From contig NZ_AWOR01000046.1 in the NCBI RefSeq assembly GCF_000761245.1, positions 186,001 to 250,000 on the forward strand: 64,000 bases of DNA, written 5' to 3'. The notes below the pieces were generated by a model, which was not told where the DNA came from, made no database searches, and saw only the letters and a list, made by a program, of their open reading frames with translations. The translations under genes and the position numbers were made by a program. The stretch comes from Comamonas testosteroni. Lineage in GTDB: Bacteria > Pseudomonadota > Gammaproteobacteria > Burkholderiales > Burkholderiaceae_C. Of this stretch, positions 54,311-63,571 are shown piece by piece; the stretch's first letter is position 1; each line of letters starts with the position of its first letter.

Positions 54311-54817
54311 ATGTCCGCTGCCGAATCCGTCATCCACCGCGAAGTCAACGCGCTTTACATCGACCATCACGGCTGGTTGCAGGGCTGGTTGCGCAAAAAG
54401 GTCGGCAATGCCTTCGATGCGGCGGATCTGGCGCAGGACACCTTTGTGCGCATACTCGGTGTGCGCGAGCCGCAGCAGATTGAATCGCCGCGTGCCTATC
54501 TGACCACAGTGGCCAAGGGCGTGCTGGTCAACTGGTGCCGGCGGCAGGCGCTGGAGCGAGCCTATCTGGAGGCTCTGGCCCTGTTGCCCGAACTTGAAGC
54601 GCCGTCGCCTGAGCACCGGGCCCTGGTGCTGGAGGCTCTGCATGAGATAGATGCCATGCTTGATGCCTTGCCGCCGCTGGTGCGGCGCACTTTTTTGCTT
54701 TCACAGCTGGAGGACATGAAGTACGACGATATCGCCTTGCAGCTGGGCGTGTCGCTGACCAGCGTCAAGCGCTACATGGCCCAGGCTTTCAGGCAGTGTC
54801 TGGCGCTGATGGAATGA
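54311..54817 (+). CDS. ECF-type sigma factor, FecI-like
   Basis: 168 residues with the usual region 2 (FDAADLAQDTFVRIL, PRAYLTTVAKGVLVNW) and region 4 HTH (YDDIALQLGVSLTSVKRYM). FecI-type sigma factors switch on iron-uptake genes when a receptor signals through FecR. A probable Fur box lies upstream, and the FecR-like gene starts four bases before its stop. Confidence 0.92.
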   Translation: MSAAESVIHREVNALYIDHHGWLQGWLRKKVGNAFDAADLAQDTFVRILGVREPQQIESPRAYLTTVAKGVLVNWCRRQALERAYLEALALLPELEAPSPEHRALVLEALHEIDAMLDALPPLVRRTFLLSQLEDMKYDDIALQLGVSLTSVKRYMAQAFRQCLALME

Positions 54818-55776
54818 CTGCAATGGATGCACGTTTGCTGGGCGAAGCTGCGGACTGGCTGGTCCGTCTGAACGATGAAGGCCTGACGGCTGCCGAACGC
54901 GTCGCCTTCGAGCGTTGGCGCCAGGCCAGTCCCGCCCATGAAGGCGCCTGGATGCGGGCCGAGCGGCTGATGGACAAGCTGGGAGGGTTGCCACCGGCGC
55001 TGGCCATGCCGACGCTGGGCCGATCGCAGCGTCGCAGCCGACGGGCCGCAGTGGCCAAGCTGGCTGTTTTGCTGGCCGCCGTGCCTGGTGGCTGGATGAG
55101 CTGGCGTGTGGCACAGCAGCAGGGATGGGCAGCCGATCTGCGTACTGTCGCGGGCGAGCAGCGCCTCGTGACATTGGCCGATGGCAGCCGTTTGCTGCTG
55201 GATACAGGAACGGCCGTCGATATCCGGTTTGATGCCAATCAGCGCCTGATACATCTGCACCGGGGCTCGATCCTGCTGGAAACTGCCGCCGATCCCAGTG
55301 GCGTGGACCGGCCGTTGCTGGTGGCGACGGCCGTGGGGCGCCTGCGGGCGCTGGGCACACGCTTTTCGGTGCAGCAGAACAGCGAGGGCAAATTCGTGGA
55401 TCTGGCCGTAACCCAGGGTGCGGTCGAAGTCACATTACTCGGAGCCTCCCGGCCCGCGCTGGTGGTGCCTGCGGGCAACTGGGCGAGGTTGACTGCGCTG
55501 GGTGCAGGGGGGCTGCAGACGGTACGACCGCAGCAACTGGCCTGGGTGCACGGCATGCTGGTGGCGGACGCCATGCCCATGGCAGAAGTCTGCGCCCAGC
55601 TGTCGCGTTACCGGCCCGGCCTGCTGCACTGTGCCCCGGAGGCGGTGTCCATCAAAGTCTCGGGCGCGTACCCCTTGGCCGATACCGACCGGGCCTTGGC
55701 CATGCTGGTCGAAACCTATGCGGTGACGGTGCACCGGCGTTGGCAGGGCTACTGGGTCACGGTGGCGGCCCGCTGA
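54814..55776 (+). CDS. FecR-like transmembrane anti-sigma/sensor
   Basis: 320 residues. N-terminal DUF4880 (EAADWLVRLNDEGLTAAERV, FERWRQASPAHEGAWMR), a transmembrane helix (about 85-105, AVAKLAVLLAAVPGGW) and a periplasmic FecR domain (TLADGSRLLLDTGTAVDIRF, GAVEVTLLG). It relays the receptor signal across the inner membrane to the sigma factor. The start overlaps the sigma stop (ATGA). Confidence 0.93.
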   Translation: MTAMDARLLGEAADWLVRLNDEGLTAAERVAFERWRQASPAHEGAWMRAERLMDKLGGLPPALAMPTLGRSQRRSRRAAVAKLAVLLAAVPGGWMSWRVAQQQGWAADLRTVAGEQRLVTLADGSRLLLDTGTAVDIRFDANQRLIHLHRGSILLETAADPSGVDRPLLVATAVGRLRALGTRFSVQQNSEGKFVDLAVTQGAVEVTLLGASRPALVVPAGNWARLTALGAGGLQTVRPQQLAWVHGMLVADAMPMAEVCAQLSRYRPGLLHCAPEAVSIKVSGAYPLADTDRALAMLVETYAVTVHRRWQGYWVTVAAR

Positions 55777-55885
55777 GTTCACAAGCAAGGCATCTTCTAA
55801 AAAATGCACGAAGGTGAGACTTTCTGGAAAGTTGTTTGGCAAGCAAGGTGAACCACTCATTTTTGCTTCCAAAGGACTGTCTTTC

Positions 55886-58327
55886 ATGCCTGCTTCCATG
55901 GCCTCTCGTTCCCTATCGAATCCTGTATTCAGCCCCGTTGCGCGCGCCGCGCAGCTTGCCTTGCTGGGCTGGGCGCTGGCGGCGACCTCCGTGCAGGCTG
56001 CCGAGCCGCCAGCAGCTGGGCAGGCTCAGGCCTACCGGATAGAAGCAGGCCCACTGGGCCGGGTGCTGTCCGAGGTGGCGGCTACGGCCGGCATGGCACT
56101 GTCGTTCGATCCTGCGCTCACACAAGGTCGGCAAAGCCCGGTGCTTTCCGGCAGCTATACGCCGCGCGAGGCACTGCAGCGCCTGCTGGCTGGCAGCGGG
56201 CTGGAGCTGGTGTCACGCTCCGGCGGCAGCTATACCCTGCAAAGGCAGGCCGTGGCGCCCGTCTCGAGTGAAGAGGGCAGCACGCTGTCCGAGGTGCGCG
56301 TGACGGCCCAGGCCGAGCGCAGCGGCACCACGGAAGGCACGGGCAGCTACACCCAGACGGGGCCCAGCCGCACGGCCACGGGCCTGGGCCTGACTCTGCG
56401 CGAGACGCCGCAGTCGGTGAGCGTGATGACACGCCAGCGCATGGACGACTTCAAGCTGGAGACGCTGGCCGACGTGCTGGAGCAGACGCCGGGCATTGGC
56501 GTCTATCGCCAAAACAACGCGACGGACTTCCAGGCCCGCGGCTCGGAGGTGAATCTGCAGGTCGACGGCATGTCCCAGCTCAGCAATGGCTGGTACTTTG
56601 TCACCAGCACCATGTATGCGCTGGACGATATGGCGGAGATGGACCGTGTCGAGGTTCTCAAAGGCTCGTCGGGACTGGTTGTCGGCAAGGGCGGCTATGG
56701 CGCCACCGTCAACCTGATCCGCAAGCGTCCCACCCGTGAGTTCCAGGCCAGCGTGCGCGCCAATGCCGGCAGCTGGGATACCTACCGTGCGCAGGCCGAT
56801 ATAGGCGGCTCGCTCAACGAGGCGGGGACGCTGCGTGGCCGCGTGGTTGCGTCCATGACGGATGCGGGCAGCTTTCGCGACAACGAAAAGAGCAACAGCA
56901 AGATGCTGTTCGGCACACTGGAGGCTGACCTCACTCCCGATACCCTGCTGAACCTGGGCATCACGCTGCGTCAGCGCGAGACTCGCGGCTTTGGCACGAC
57001 CCGACCCATCCAGCGCTACACCGCAGCGGGTGCCGAAGTGGGGCTGATGCCGCGCTCGTTCAACAACGGTGCGCCCTGGTCGGGCTACGAGCAGGAAAGC
57101 ACCGAGCTGTTCGGCAGCGTGGAGCAGCGTCTGGCCCATGACTGGACGGCAAGCCTGAAGTTCTTCCATCAGAGCGTGAAGATGGACGACATGACACTGG
57201 GCTATCTCTGGAACAGCACCACCGCTGCCTATCTGCCGTGGCAGGACGTGGAAAACCGCAACTGGTCGATCAATCTCGATGTCAAAGGCCCTTTCACACT
57301 GCTGGGCCGCACGCACGAGCTGCTGGCCGGCGTGGGCATGTCGCGCTACCACAGCAGCCTGCTCTACGGCAGCTCAAAGAGCGTACCGCTGGCCAATCTG
57401 GGCCTGAGCTATGCCCAGGGCGGCGGCGCGCTGGCCCAGCCAGACTTCAACAACTGGAACTATGACCGCCATGTCTTCAACCAGCGCCAGCGCTATGCCT
57501 ACACTGCAGGGCGCTTCCGCCTGGCAGATCCGCTGCAGCTGATTGCGGGCATGCGAGTGACGCAGTACCGCCAGCATGACGTGACGCCCACCTGGTGGAA
57601 TTACGATATGCGCGAAACCGTCACCACGCCCTATGCCGGCCTGGTCTATGAAGTGCACCCCCAGGTCTCGCTGTACGGCAGCTATGCCACCATCTTCAAG
57701 CCGCAAAGCGCACAGGATGAGCAGGGACGTACCCTGGATCCCGAGCAAGGCAAGACCTTTGAAGTCGGCGCCAAGGGCGAGTTCCTGGACAAGCGGCTCA
57801 ACGCCAGCATCGCCCACTTCTGGATGAAGACCGACAACTCGGCCGAGGAAACCGGCGGCTTCACTCCTGGCGGCGATATGGCCTACCGTGCCGTCAGCGG
57901 CGCCACGCGGCGCGGCTGGGAGCTGGAGCTGTCGGGTGAGCTGGCGCGCGGCTGGCAGGTGCAGGGAAGTCTGGTGCAGCAAAACAGCTCGCTGACCAGC
58001 TCCAGCCTGTATCCCAAGTACCAGCTCAAGCTCGGCAGCACGTACCGCTTCGAGGGTGGATCGCTGCGAGGTCTGACATTGGGAGCGGCCACTCGCTGGC
58101 AAAGCAAGACCTCGACCAGCGACAGCCACAACACCCTGGCGCAGCAGTCCTATGCCGTGCTGGACCTGATGGCCCGCTACCAAGTCGACAAGCATCTGTC
58201 GCTGAGCCTGAATGTGAACAATCTGCTGGACAAAAAATACTTTGCCGGCGTCAGCAACCTGGGTGGCCTGTACTACACCTGGGGGGCGCCGCGCAGCGTG
58301 AACGTGGGCATGCGCTACGACTTCTGA
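55886..58327 (+). CDS. TonB-dependent siderophore receptor with STN signalling domain
   Basis: 813 residues from the ATG at 55886 (AAGGA upstream). Signal peptide about 1-40; STN secretin/TonB N-terminal domain about 50-105 (AGPLGRVLSEVAATAGMALSF), which contacts FecR; then plug (ETPQSVSVMTRQRMDDF, ADVLEQTPGIGVYRQN) and barrel ending VNVGMRYDF. FpvA/FecA class, which both imports a ferric siderophore and signals its presence. Which siderophore is not readable; no siderophore biosynthesis genes are in the window. Confidence 0.94.
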   Translation: MPASMASRSLSNPVFSPVARAAQLALLGWALAATSVQAAEPPAAGQAQAYRIEAGPLGRVLSEVAATAGMALSFDPALTQGRQSPVLSGSYTPREALQRLLAGSGLELVSRSGGSYTLQRQAVAPVSSEEGSTLSEVRVTAQAERSGTTEGTGSYTQTGPSRTATGLGLTLRETPQSVSVMTRQRMDDFKLETLADVLEQTPGIGVYRQNNATDFQARGSEVNLQVDGMSQLSNGWYFVTSTMYALDDMAEMDRVEVLKGSSGLVVGKGGYGATVNLIRKRPTREFQASVRANAGSWDTYRAQADIGGSLNEAGTLRGRVVASMTDAGSFRDNEKSNSKMLFGTLEADLTPDTLLNLGITLRQRETRGFGTTRPIQRYTAAGAEVGLMPRSFNNGAPWSGYEQESTELFGSVEQRLAHDWTASLKFFHQSVKMDDMTLGYLWNSTTAAYLPWQDVENRNWSINLDVKGPFTLLGRTHELLAGVGMSRYHSSLLYGSSKSVPLANLGLSYAQGGGALAQPDFNNWNYDRHVFNQRQRYAYTAGRFRLADPLQLIAGMRVTQYRQHDVTPTWWNYDMRETVTTPYAGLVYEVHPQVSLYGSYATIFKPQSAQDEQGRTLDPEQGKTFEVGAKGEFLDKRLNASIAHFWMKTDNSAEETGGFTPGGDMAYRAVSGATRRGWELELSGELARGWQVQGSLVQQNSSLTSSSLYPKYQLKLGSTYRFEGGSLRGLTLGAATRWQSKTSTSDSHNTLAQQSYAVLDLMARYQVDKHLSLSLNVNNLLDKKYFAGVSNLGGLYYTWGAPRSVNVGMRYDF

Positions 58328-58614
58328 GTGCAGGCAGCACTCCTGCCCTGGAGGCCGCCGGTGCCGTCGGCCTGAGTGCAGCGGCGCTTCAGGCTGGCGA
58401 TCTCTGCTGCCGCTGCCATGGTTCAGCCAAGGCTCTGTGCTGGCCTGGCGGCGGCAAGCCTGAGCCGCTGCAGGCCCTGCCGCTCAAGCCCGCCTGTGCC
58501 GTGGCGGGGGCGGATGACCCTTTTTGGGTTTTCGTTTGTCATACATAGAGACAGGGCTCTGCGGCCTCCTTCGCCCCGGGTTGTCCGGGGCACCCATCTC
58601 TCTCTCCTTATGTC
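58328..58614. other. Intergenic region before the PepSY gene group
   Basis: About 290 bases with no gene I can support. A GCCCCGG-GTTGT-CCGGGGC hairpin (58573-58591) sits 24 bases before the next start but has no T tract, so it is not an obvious terminator. Confidence 0.45.
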
Positions 58615-58905
58615 ATGACCTCCTTCTTTTTAAGCTTCGCGGGCAGCAGCGTTCTATCCCGGCTGCTGGCCGCTGTCCTGGGCGGCTATCTGCTAGCCAG
58701 CGCCCTGGCCGTATTCCTGGCGACGGTCCTGTCCGCGCCGCGTGCCGAGTCGGTGCTGGCGGGCATGCTGTGGAGTTTTGCCGTGTATGTGCTGGCCGTG
58801 ATCTGGGCCTTCTCGCCGGTGTCGCCCAGCCGTGTCTGGCTGGGTCTGCTGCTGCCCACCGTCGTGCTGGCCGGCGCCTCGGCCTGGCTGGCTGGAGGAG
58901 CTTGA
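58615..58905 (+). CDS. DUF3649 membrane protein
   Basis: 96 residues with three transmembrane helices (about 12-38, 47-67, 75-93). RLLAAVLGGYLLASALAVFL is the family's first helix. DUF3649 proteins are found beside TonB receptors and PepSY proteins and are thought to help iron uptake; the mechanism is unknown. The next gene starts two bases after its stop. Confidence 0.78.
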   Translation: MTSFFLSFAGSSVLSRLLAAVLGGYLLASALAVFLATVLSAPRAESVLAGMLWSFAVYVLAVIWAFSPVSPSRVWLGLLLPTVVLAGASAWLAGGA

Positions 58906-58907
58906 GC

Positions 58908-60593
58908 ATGGCCGAGCGTAAAAATGCGGGCGGAGCAGGCCAGGGCGGTTTTCGCCAGGCCCAGGCCTGGCTGCACACCTGGTGCGGCCTGTGGTTTTCC
59001 TGGTTGCTGTTCGCGGTGTTTTTCACGGGGACGCTGGCGGTGTTCGAGGAGCCCATCTCCCACTGGATGACGCCCGAGCATCACGCCCAGGAGCAGGCGC
59101 AGGCGGCCGCCCGAGCCTCGGGTCAGCGTGGGGGCGACCTGGGGCAGCGCCTGGCCTGGGGTTTGGCCTATATGGAAAAACACCACCCGGGAGCCGAGAT
59201 GTGGGAGCTGTGGCCCTCGGATGCCGAGGGCGCTGGCGACCTCCGTGTTTACTGGTTCGATGAAAAGCGCCAGTACGCCTCGGCCCAGCTGGATTCCGCT
59301 ACCGGGCAGCCGCTGCTCAGGGACCCAGCTCATGGCGCCGTGCGCGCTACCCAGGGCGGTCACCATTTCGTGGACTTCCACTATCGGCTGCACGCGGGGC
59401 AGGCTGGTCTCTGGGTGGTCGGCATTGCGGGCATGGCCATGCTGGTGGCGCTGCTCAGCGGCGTCATCACGCACAGGCGCATCTTCAAGGATTTCTTCAC
59501 CTTTCGTGCCCACAAAGGTCAGCGCAGCTGGCTGGATGCCCACAATGCGGTGGCGGTGCTGACGCTGCCGTTCCAGATCATGATTGCCTACACGGGGATT
59601 GCCATCTCCGCCTCGACATTCATGCCGGCCGGCATTGCGGCCTATTTCGGCACGGGCAGTCAGGGGCTGCACTCCTATGTGGTAGCGCTCAACGAGTCGG
59701 ACAGGCCTGAGCGTTCGGGCCGGACAATGGCTGTTCCAGACCTGGAGCCGTTTGCTCGGCGCGGTCAGGCTCTCATGGGTCAGCCTGTGCGGGCCGTGGT
59801 TGTGGACAACCCAGGCGACGCGGCGGCGCGCATCGGTGTCTACGGCTGGAATAGCGACGAGGAAATGCAGCAGCGCCTGAACCCAACGACTGGCATGGCG
59901 ATGTTCTCGGCGGCGACCGCAGAGGTGCTGAGGCTGCGCCAGCCTGGCGATGTGGACGGTGCTGGCGCCTCCATGGCCAAGTCGGTGATGGGCAGTCTGC
60001 ACCAGGTGGAGTTCGGCGGCCAGCCGCTCAAGTGGCTGTATTTCCTCTGCGGGCTGGCCGGCAGCGCCATGATGGCAACCGGGGCCATCCTGTTCATGGT
60101 CAAGCGTCGCGGCAAGCATCTGGGCCGGCAGGCTGGCGAGTTCGGCAGCGCCACGGCGCGCGTGTACCGGCTCGTCGAAGGACTCAATGTCGCGGCCATC
60201 GCCGGTCTGGGCCTGGGCTGCATAGGCTATCTGTGGGCCAACCGCCTGGTTCCCGTCGGGCTGCCCCATAGAGCGAGTTGGGAGCTAGCGGTGTTCTTCG
60301 GGCTTTGGAGTCTGGCGCTGGTGCATGCGCTGGTGCGTGCGCCCGCCGTTGCATGGCAGGAGCAGTTGGGTCTGCTGGCCGCTCTGTGCCTGCTGCTGCC
60401 GCTGCTGAACTGGATCACGGTCGGTGACAGTCTGCCTGCGCAGATCGCTCGCGGCGACTGGGAGAGCGCGGGAGTGGAGCTGTGCGCCATGGCGCTGGGA
60501 TTGCCGGCCGCCTGGGCTTGGCACTATCTGCGGTGCCGCAGCGCCCGTTCGGAAAGCCCGGTTTCAGCGGGCAAGATGGAGGTGGGAGCATGA
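58908..60593 (+). CDS. PepSY-associated TM helix protein (ferric reductase-like)
   Basis: 561 residues from the ATG at 58908. It contains at least four transmembrane helices in the PepSY_TM pattern (WLHTWCGLWFSWLLFAVFF, VVGIAGMAMLVALLSG, a third around IMIAYTGIAISAS, and PLKWLYFLCGLAGSAMMATG) plus a C-terminal extra membrane region. His residues in HFVDFHYRLH and the helices could bind haem. The family is linked to inner-membrane reduction of ferric siderophores. It overlaps the DUF3325 gene by four bases. A longer opening to 58524 is not needed. Confidence 0.87.
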   Translation: MAERKNAGGAGQGGFRQAQAWLHTWCGLWFSWLLFAVFFTGTLAVFEEPISHWMTPEHHAQEQAQAAARASGQRGGDLGQRLAWGLAYMEKHHPGAEMWELWPSDAEGAGDLRVYWFDEKRQYASAQLDSATGQPLLRDPAHGAVRATQGGHHFVDFHYRLHAGQAGLWVVGIAGMAMLVALLSGVITHRRIFKDFFTFRAHKGQRSWLDAHNAVAVLTLPFQIMIAYTGIAISASTFMPAGIAAYFGTGSQGLHSYVVALNESDRPERSGRTMAVPDLEPFARRGQALMGQPVRAVVVDNPGDAAARIGVYGWNSDEEMQQRLNPTTGMAMFSAATAEVLRLRQPGDVDGAGASMAKSVMGSLHQVEFGGQPLKWLYFLCGLAGSAMMATGAILFMVKRRGKHLGRQAGEFGSATARVYRLVEGLNVAAIAGLGLGCIGYLWANRLVPVGLPHRASWELAVFFGLWSLALVHALVRAPAVAWQEQLGLLAALCLLLPLLNWITVGDSLPAQIARGDWESAGVELCAMALGLPAAWAWHYLRCRSARSESPVSAGKMEVGA

Positions 60594-60940
60594 ATGTCTT
60601 GCAAGCATCGTGGCTGGCGTTTGCGCTGAGCTTTGCGGGCATGGCGGCGCTGGCGTTTGCCATGGAACGCCACCACGAGCAGCTCACGGCTGCCATGGAG
60701 ATCTCTGCGGCGCGAGCGCGGCTGCTGCGCGCAGTGGGAGCGGGGCTGCTGGCTGCGGCGGTCATGCCCTGCGTACAGGCCTGGGGCTGGAGCGTAGGCG
60801 TCGTGGCCTGGCTGGGCTGGCTATCGGCAGGCGCATTGCTCGTCGTTGCCCTGATCAGCATCGCTGCCCGCGGGGCCGCTGCGGCTGCCTGCATTCTGGC
60901 TGCGGCTGCAGCGATCATGGCCGCTGTCTGGAGCGCCTGA
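60590..60940 (+). CDS. DUF3325 membrane protein
   Basis: 116 residues with three to four hydrophobic helices (ASWLAFALSFAGMAALAFAM at the N-terminus). A conserved MERHHEQL segment follows the first helix, as in DUF3325. This family is typically the last gene of DUF3649-PepSY-DUF3325 groups next to siderophore receptors. The start overlaps the PepSY stop (ATGA). Confidence 0.8.
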   Translation: MNVLQASWLAFALSFAGMAALAFAMERHHEQLTAAMEISAARARLLRAVGAGLLAAAVMPCVQAWGWSVGVVAWLGWLSAGALLVVALISIAARGAAAAACILAAAAAIMAAVWSA

Positions 60941-61091
60941 GATCGCGGTGGTGGCCGGCATCGGTGGCCACGATCAGCTCATGGTGCATGGCCGCATCCG
61001 TGCATCTGGCGTGTGGCGGGCAGATGCTTTTTTCGAGTGCTGTGCTGTCGGGGAGCACAGAATCATGCAGAGCGTGATGAAAAAAGGATGC

Positions 61092-61121
61092 AAAAAAGGG
61101 ATGCAGTTGCATCCCTTTTTT
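61092..61121. terminator. Bidirectional Rho-independent terminator
   Basis: AAAAAAGGGATGCA-GT-TGCATCCCTTTTTT: a perfect inverted repeat with A and T tracts, between the DUF3325 gene (plus) and the Ala-rich protein gene (minus). Confidence 0.88.
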
Positions 61122-61169
61122 GACAGTGGCCGGAGGCCTGGCGTGCCGGGCTGCAACAAGGCCTGTTGA

Positions 61170-61685
61170 TTACTTGACAGCTGCTCGAGCGGCTTCCGCC
61201 TTGGCCTTGGCTTCGTCCAGCTTCTTTTGCAGAGCGGCGGCTTCCGCTTCAGCCTTCTTGGCCTCTTCTTCCTTGGCCTTCTTGGCTTCGGCTTCCTTGT
61301 CGCCGCCACCCATGGCGCCAGCAATGGCATTACCAGCCATGGTGCCAGCAACGGCGCCGACGGCTGCACCGGCCATGGTGCCCATCATGCCGGAGCCACG
61401 AGCAGCAGGAGCGGCTGCAGCGGCGGGAGCGGCCGCAGGAGCTGCCGCTGCGGCTGCGGGTGTGGCAGGTGCAGCAGCCTTGGGCGCGGCGGCGGCAGGA
61501 GCCACGGGTGCGGGCTGAGCGGGCGCCTTGCTGCCGATGCTGGCAGGGCGAACGGACTTGCTGCTGCCCATGCGCTTGGCCTGAGCCAGGGAAGGCACGG
61601 TCAGCGATGCGATGGCGATGGCAATCACGGAGGCAGCAGCACGGTACGAAGTCTTCACGAAATGGATTCCAGTCATGGTTGTCAT
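61170..61685 (-). CDS. Exported Ala/Pro-rich protein with a glycine zipper
   Basis: 171 residues from the ATG at 61685 (a second ATG is at 61676). A signal peptide is cleaved near SLAQA-KRM. Then come an Ala/Pro low-complexity stretch (about 50-95), a Gly/Ala zipper segment (MGTMAGAAVGAVAGTMAG) and a highly charged Lys/Glu/Ala coiled coil at the C-terminus (about 130-171). This architecture suggests an envelope protein with a membrane-inserting zipper, but no function is known. Codon pattern fits a real gene despite low complexity. Confidence 0.7.
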   Translation of the reverse strand: MTTMTGIHFVKTSYRAAASVIAIAIASLTVPSLAQAKRMGSSKSVRPASIGSKAPAQPAPVAPAAAAPKAAAPATPAAAAAAPAAAPAAAAAPAARGSGMMGTMAGAAVGAVAGTMAGNAIAGAMGGGDKEAEAKKAKEEEAKKAEAEAAALQKKLDEAKAKAEAARAAVK

Positions 61686-62000
61686 AGATGGCAGCCTGCA
61701 CTCTGACGAGCGAAGACAACCAGCATGCCTTGCGACGCTTATCGCGTCAGGCTTGCTTGCTATGGTATTTAAAGTCGAGAGGTGGATTTTCAAGGTGCTG
61801 AACTGAAACTGTCCGTAAAAGGACAGGGCTCAGACCCTGGCGGCCGGATGTTGTGTGATGTATGAGGCCGCACGCTATTGTAGGAACACTCTGCATGCGC
61901 AAAAGTTCCAGTAGTCTTCAATGCAGGGAAATAGTCCTGAAGTGCCCCGCAGCGCTTGGTGCGTGAGCGGGGCATGCTATCGAGTCAGAGGAAAGTTGGT
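61686..62000. other. Intergenic region
   Basis: About 315 bases between the Ala-rich protein and the FMN reductase, both on the minus strand. It must hold the promoter of the former. I see no gene or clear hairpin. Confidence 0.45.
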
Positions 62001-62558
62001 TTAGCGCTTCTGGTGCAACTGCACCCAGTCGAGAAAGCGTGTCATGTACTTGACGAGGAAGTCATGGCTGCCCTGGCCGATCTTGCCGTCGGCGTCGAGC
62101 AGCGTGTCGGACCAGCGCACAAAGCCTTCGGGCTGGGGCAGGGTGGGCATGTCCAGCGATACCAGCACATTGCGCAGGTGCTGCTGGGCCATGGCCGTGG
62201 CGGCCGCGCCGGGCGAGCTGCCGATCACGGCGGCCGGCAGTCCTGCCCAGACGGATTGGCCATAGGGACGGCTCAGTCCATCGAGCACGTTCTTGAGCGA
62301 TGCGGGGATGGAGCGGTTGTATTCGGGCGTCACGAACAGAACGCCGTTGCAGCCGCGAATCAGGGGCTTGAGGTCGTCGAAGGGTTTGAAATCGGGGGTG
62401 TTGTCGAAGTCGCGGTTGTAGACCGGCAGGCGGCTGATATCGATGAATTCGAAATCGGCCTTGTCCTGCATGAGTGCGGCCAGGCCCTGGCCGAGCTGGC
62501 GGTTGATGGACTGCTTGCTGAGGCTGCCCACGATGACGGCGATTTTGAGTTGGCTCAT
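62001..62558 (-). CDS. NADPH-dependent FMN reductase
   Basis: 185 residues of the flavodoxin-like fold. KIAVIVGSLSKQSINRQL binds FMN phosphate, LPVYNRDFD and LFVTPEYNRSIPASLKN complete the flavin site, and GQSVWAGLPAAVIGSSPG follows. It likely reduces FMN, quinones or chromate-like electron acceptors. The ATG at 62558 fits the family start; a much longer in-frame opening to 63296 is the complement of serB. Confidence 0.9.
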   Translation of the reverse strand: MSQLKIAVIVGSLSKQSINRQLGQGLAALMQDKADFEFIDISRLPVYNRDFDNTPDFKPFDDLKPLIRGCNGVLFVTPEYNRSIPASLKNVLDGLSRPYGQSVWAGLPAAVIGSSPGAAATAMAQQHLRNVLVSLDMPTLPQPEGFVRWSDTLLDADGKIGQGSHDFLVKYMTRFLDWVQLHQKR

Positions 62559-62640
62559 GCTCTGACCTTTCGACTGGGTTGAGGAAGATGCATGGCACTG
62601 TAGCAAAGCTGCCGGGGATTGCCGCGCCGCAGCGGGCGCA

Positions 62641-62676
62641 AAAAAGCCGCTGACTCTGGATGACAGAGCCGCGGCT
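62641..62676 (-). terminator. Rho-independent terminator after serB
   Basis: An AGCCGC ... GCGGCT outer stem with an inner CTCTG-GATGA-CAGAG stem, with an A run (62641-62646) that is a T tract on the minus strand. It ends the serB transcript. Confidence 0.8.
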
Positions 62677-62701
62677 GATGGAGGCGGGTGCTTGTCGCCG
62701 C

Positions 62702-63415
62702 CTATTTGAGCACTTCCAGCAGGCGATCCAGGCCGCCTTCGTTGATGGCGACCTTGGCCTCGTTGCGCACGCGCGGCTTGGCGTGGAAGGCCACGGACAG
62801 ACCGGCTGCCTGCATCATGGGAATGTCGTTGCTGCCATCGCCCACGGCAATGCATTGGCTGGCATCGATGCCGATCAGCGAAGCCACTTCCAGCAATGTG
62901 CGGCGCTTTTCCGCGCCGTCGCAGATATCGCCCCAGGCCTGCTCGACCAGACCGCCGGTCAGTGCACCGTCCCTGATCTCCAGCACATTGGCACGCACAA
63001 AGTCGATATTCAACAGGCCGCGTACATGCTCGGCAAAGTAGGTAAAGCCGCCGGAGACCAGCAGCACCTTCAGGCCGGCGGCCTTGGCGGTCCTGACCAG
63101 GGTTTCTGCGCCTGGCGAGAGTTTCAGGCGTTCGGCCAGAACGCGGGCCATGTCGGCCTCGGTCACTCCGACCAGCTTGCCCACGCGCTGGCGCAGGCTG
63201 TCCTTGAAGTCGGTGATTTCGCCGCGCATGGTGGCTTCGGTAATCGCCGCCACTTCGGCCTTCTTGCCCGTGGCGTCGGCGATCTCGTCGATGCACTCGA
63301 TGGTGATCAGCGTCGAGTCCATATCAAAGGCGATGAGCTTGTAGTCCGCCAGCTTCTGGGGGGCGGTAAAGCCGCGGATCATCAGGCCGGGAGCGAATTC
63401 GGTGGCGTCGGTCAT
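62702..63415 (-). CDS. serB: Phosphoserine phosphatase SerB
   Basis: 237-codon gene (236 residues) of the HAD superfamily. Motif I IAFDMDSTLI with the nucleophile Asp, a cap segment with IECIDEIAD, motif II VLLVSGGFTYF, and motif III/IV CIAVGDGSNDIPMMQAAGLSVAFHAKP in two parts. It hydrolyses O-phosphoserine in the last step of serine synthesis. The ATG at 63415 gives the usual compact enzyme; an opening to 63529 is a possible but poor start. Confidence 0.94.
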   Translation of the reverse strand: MTDATEFAPGLMIRGFTAPQKLADYKLIAFDMDSTLITIECIDEIADATGKKAEVAAITEATMRGEITDFKDSLRQRVGKLVGVTEADMARVLAERLKLSPGAETLVRTAKAAGLKVLLVSGGFTYFAEHVRGLLNIDFVRANVLEIRDGALTGGLVEQAWGDICDGAEKRRTLLEVASLIGIDASQCIAVGDGSNDIPMMQAAGLSVAFHAKPRVRNEAKVAINEGGLDRLLEVLK

Positions 63416-63571
63416 TGCGAGTCGTGCGAATGAGGGGGTAGCAGAAAGGGGAATGGCGGAGATCGGGTCTGCTCCATTGCCCAAGGTGGCCGCCATTATC
63501 CGCTGTTGTTGCGGGCTTCGGCTGGCCATTCACCCCTGAGTCTGTACCCCTGGTGCTGCACGAGGCGGCAC

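Noticed and set aside
62559-63296. N-terminal extension of the FMN reductase
   Set aside because: The extra 246 codons are antisense to serB and Arg/Gly-rich; the flavodoxin fold begins at 62558.
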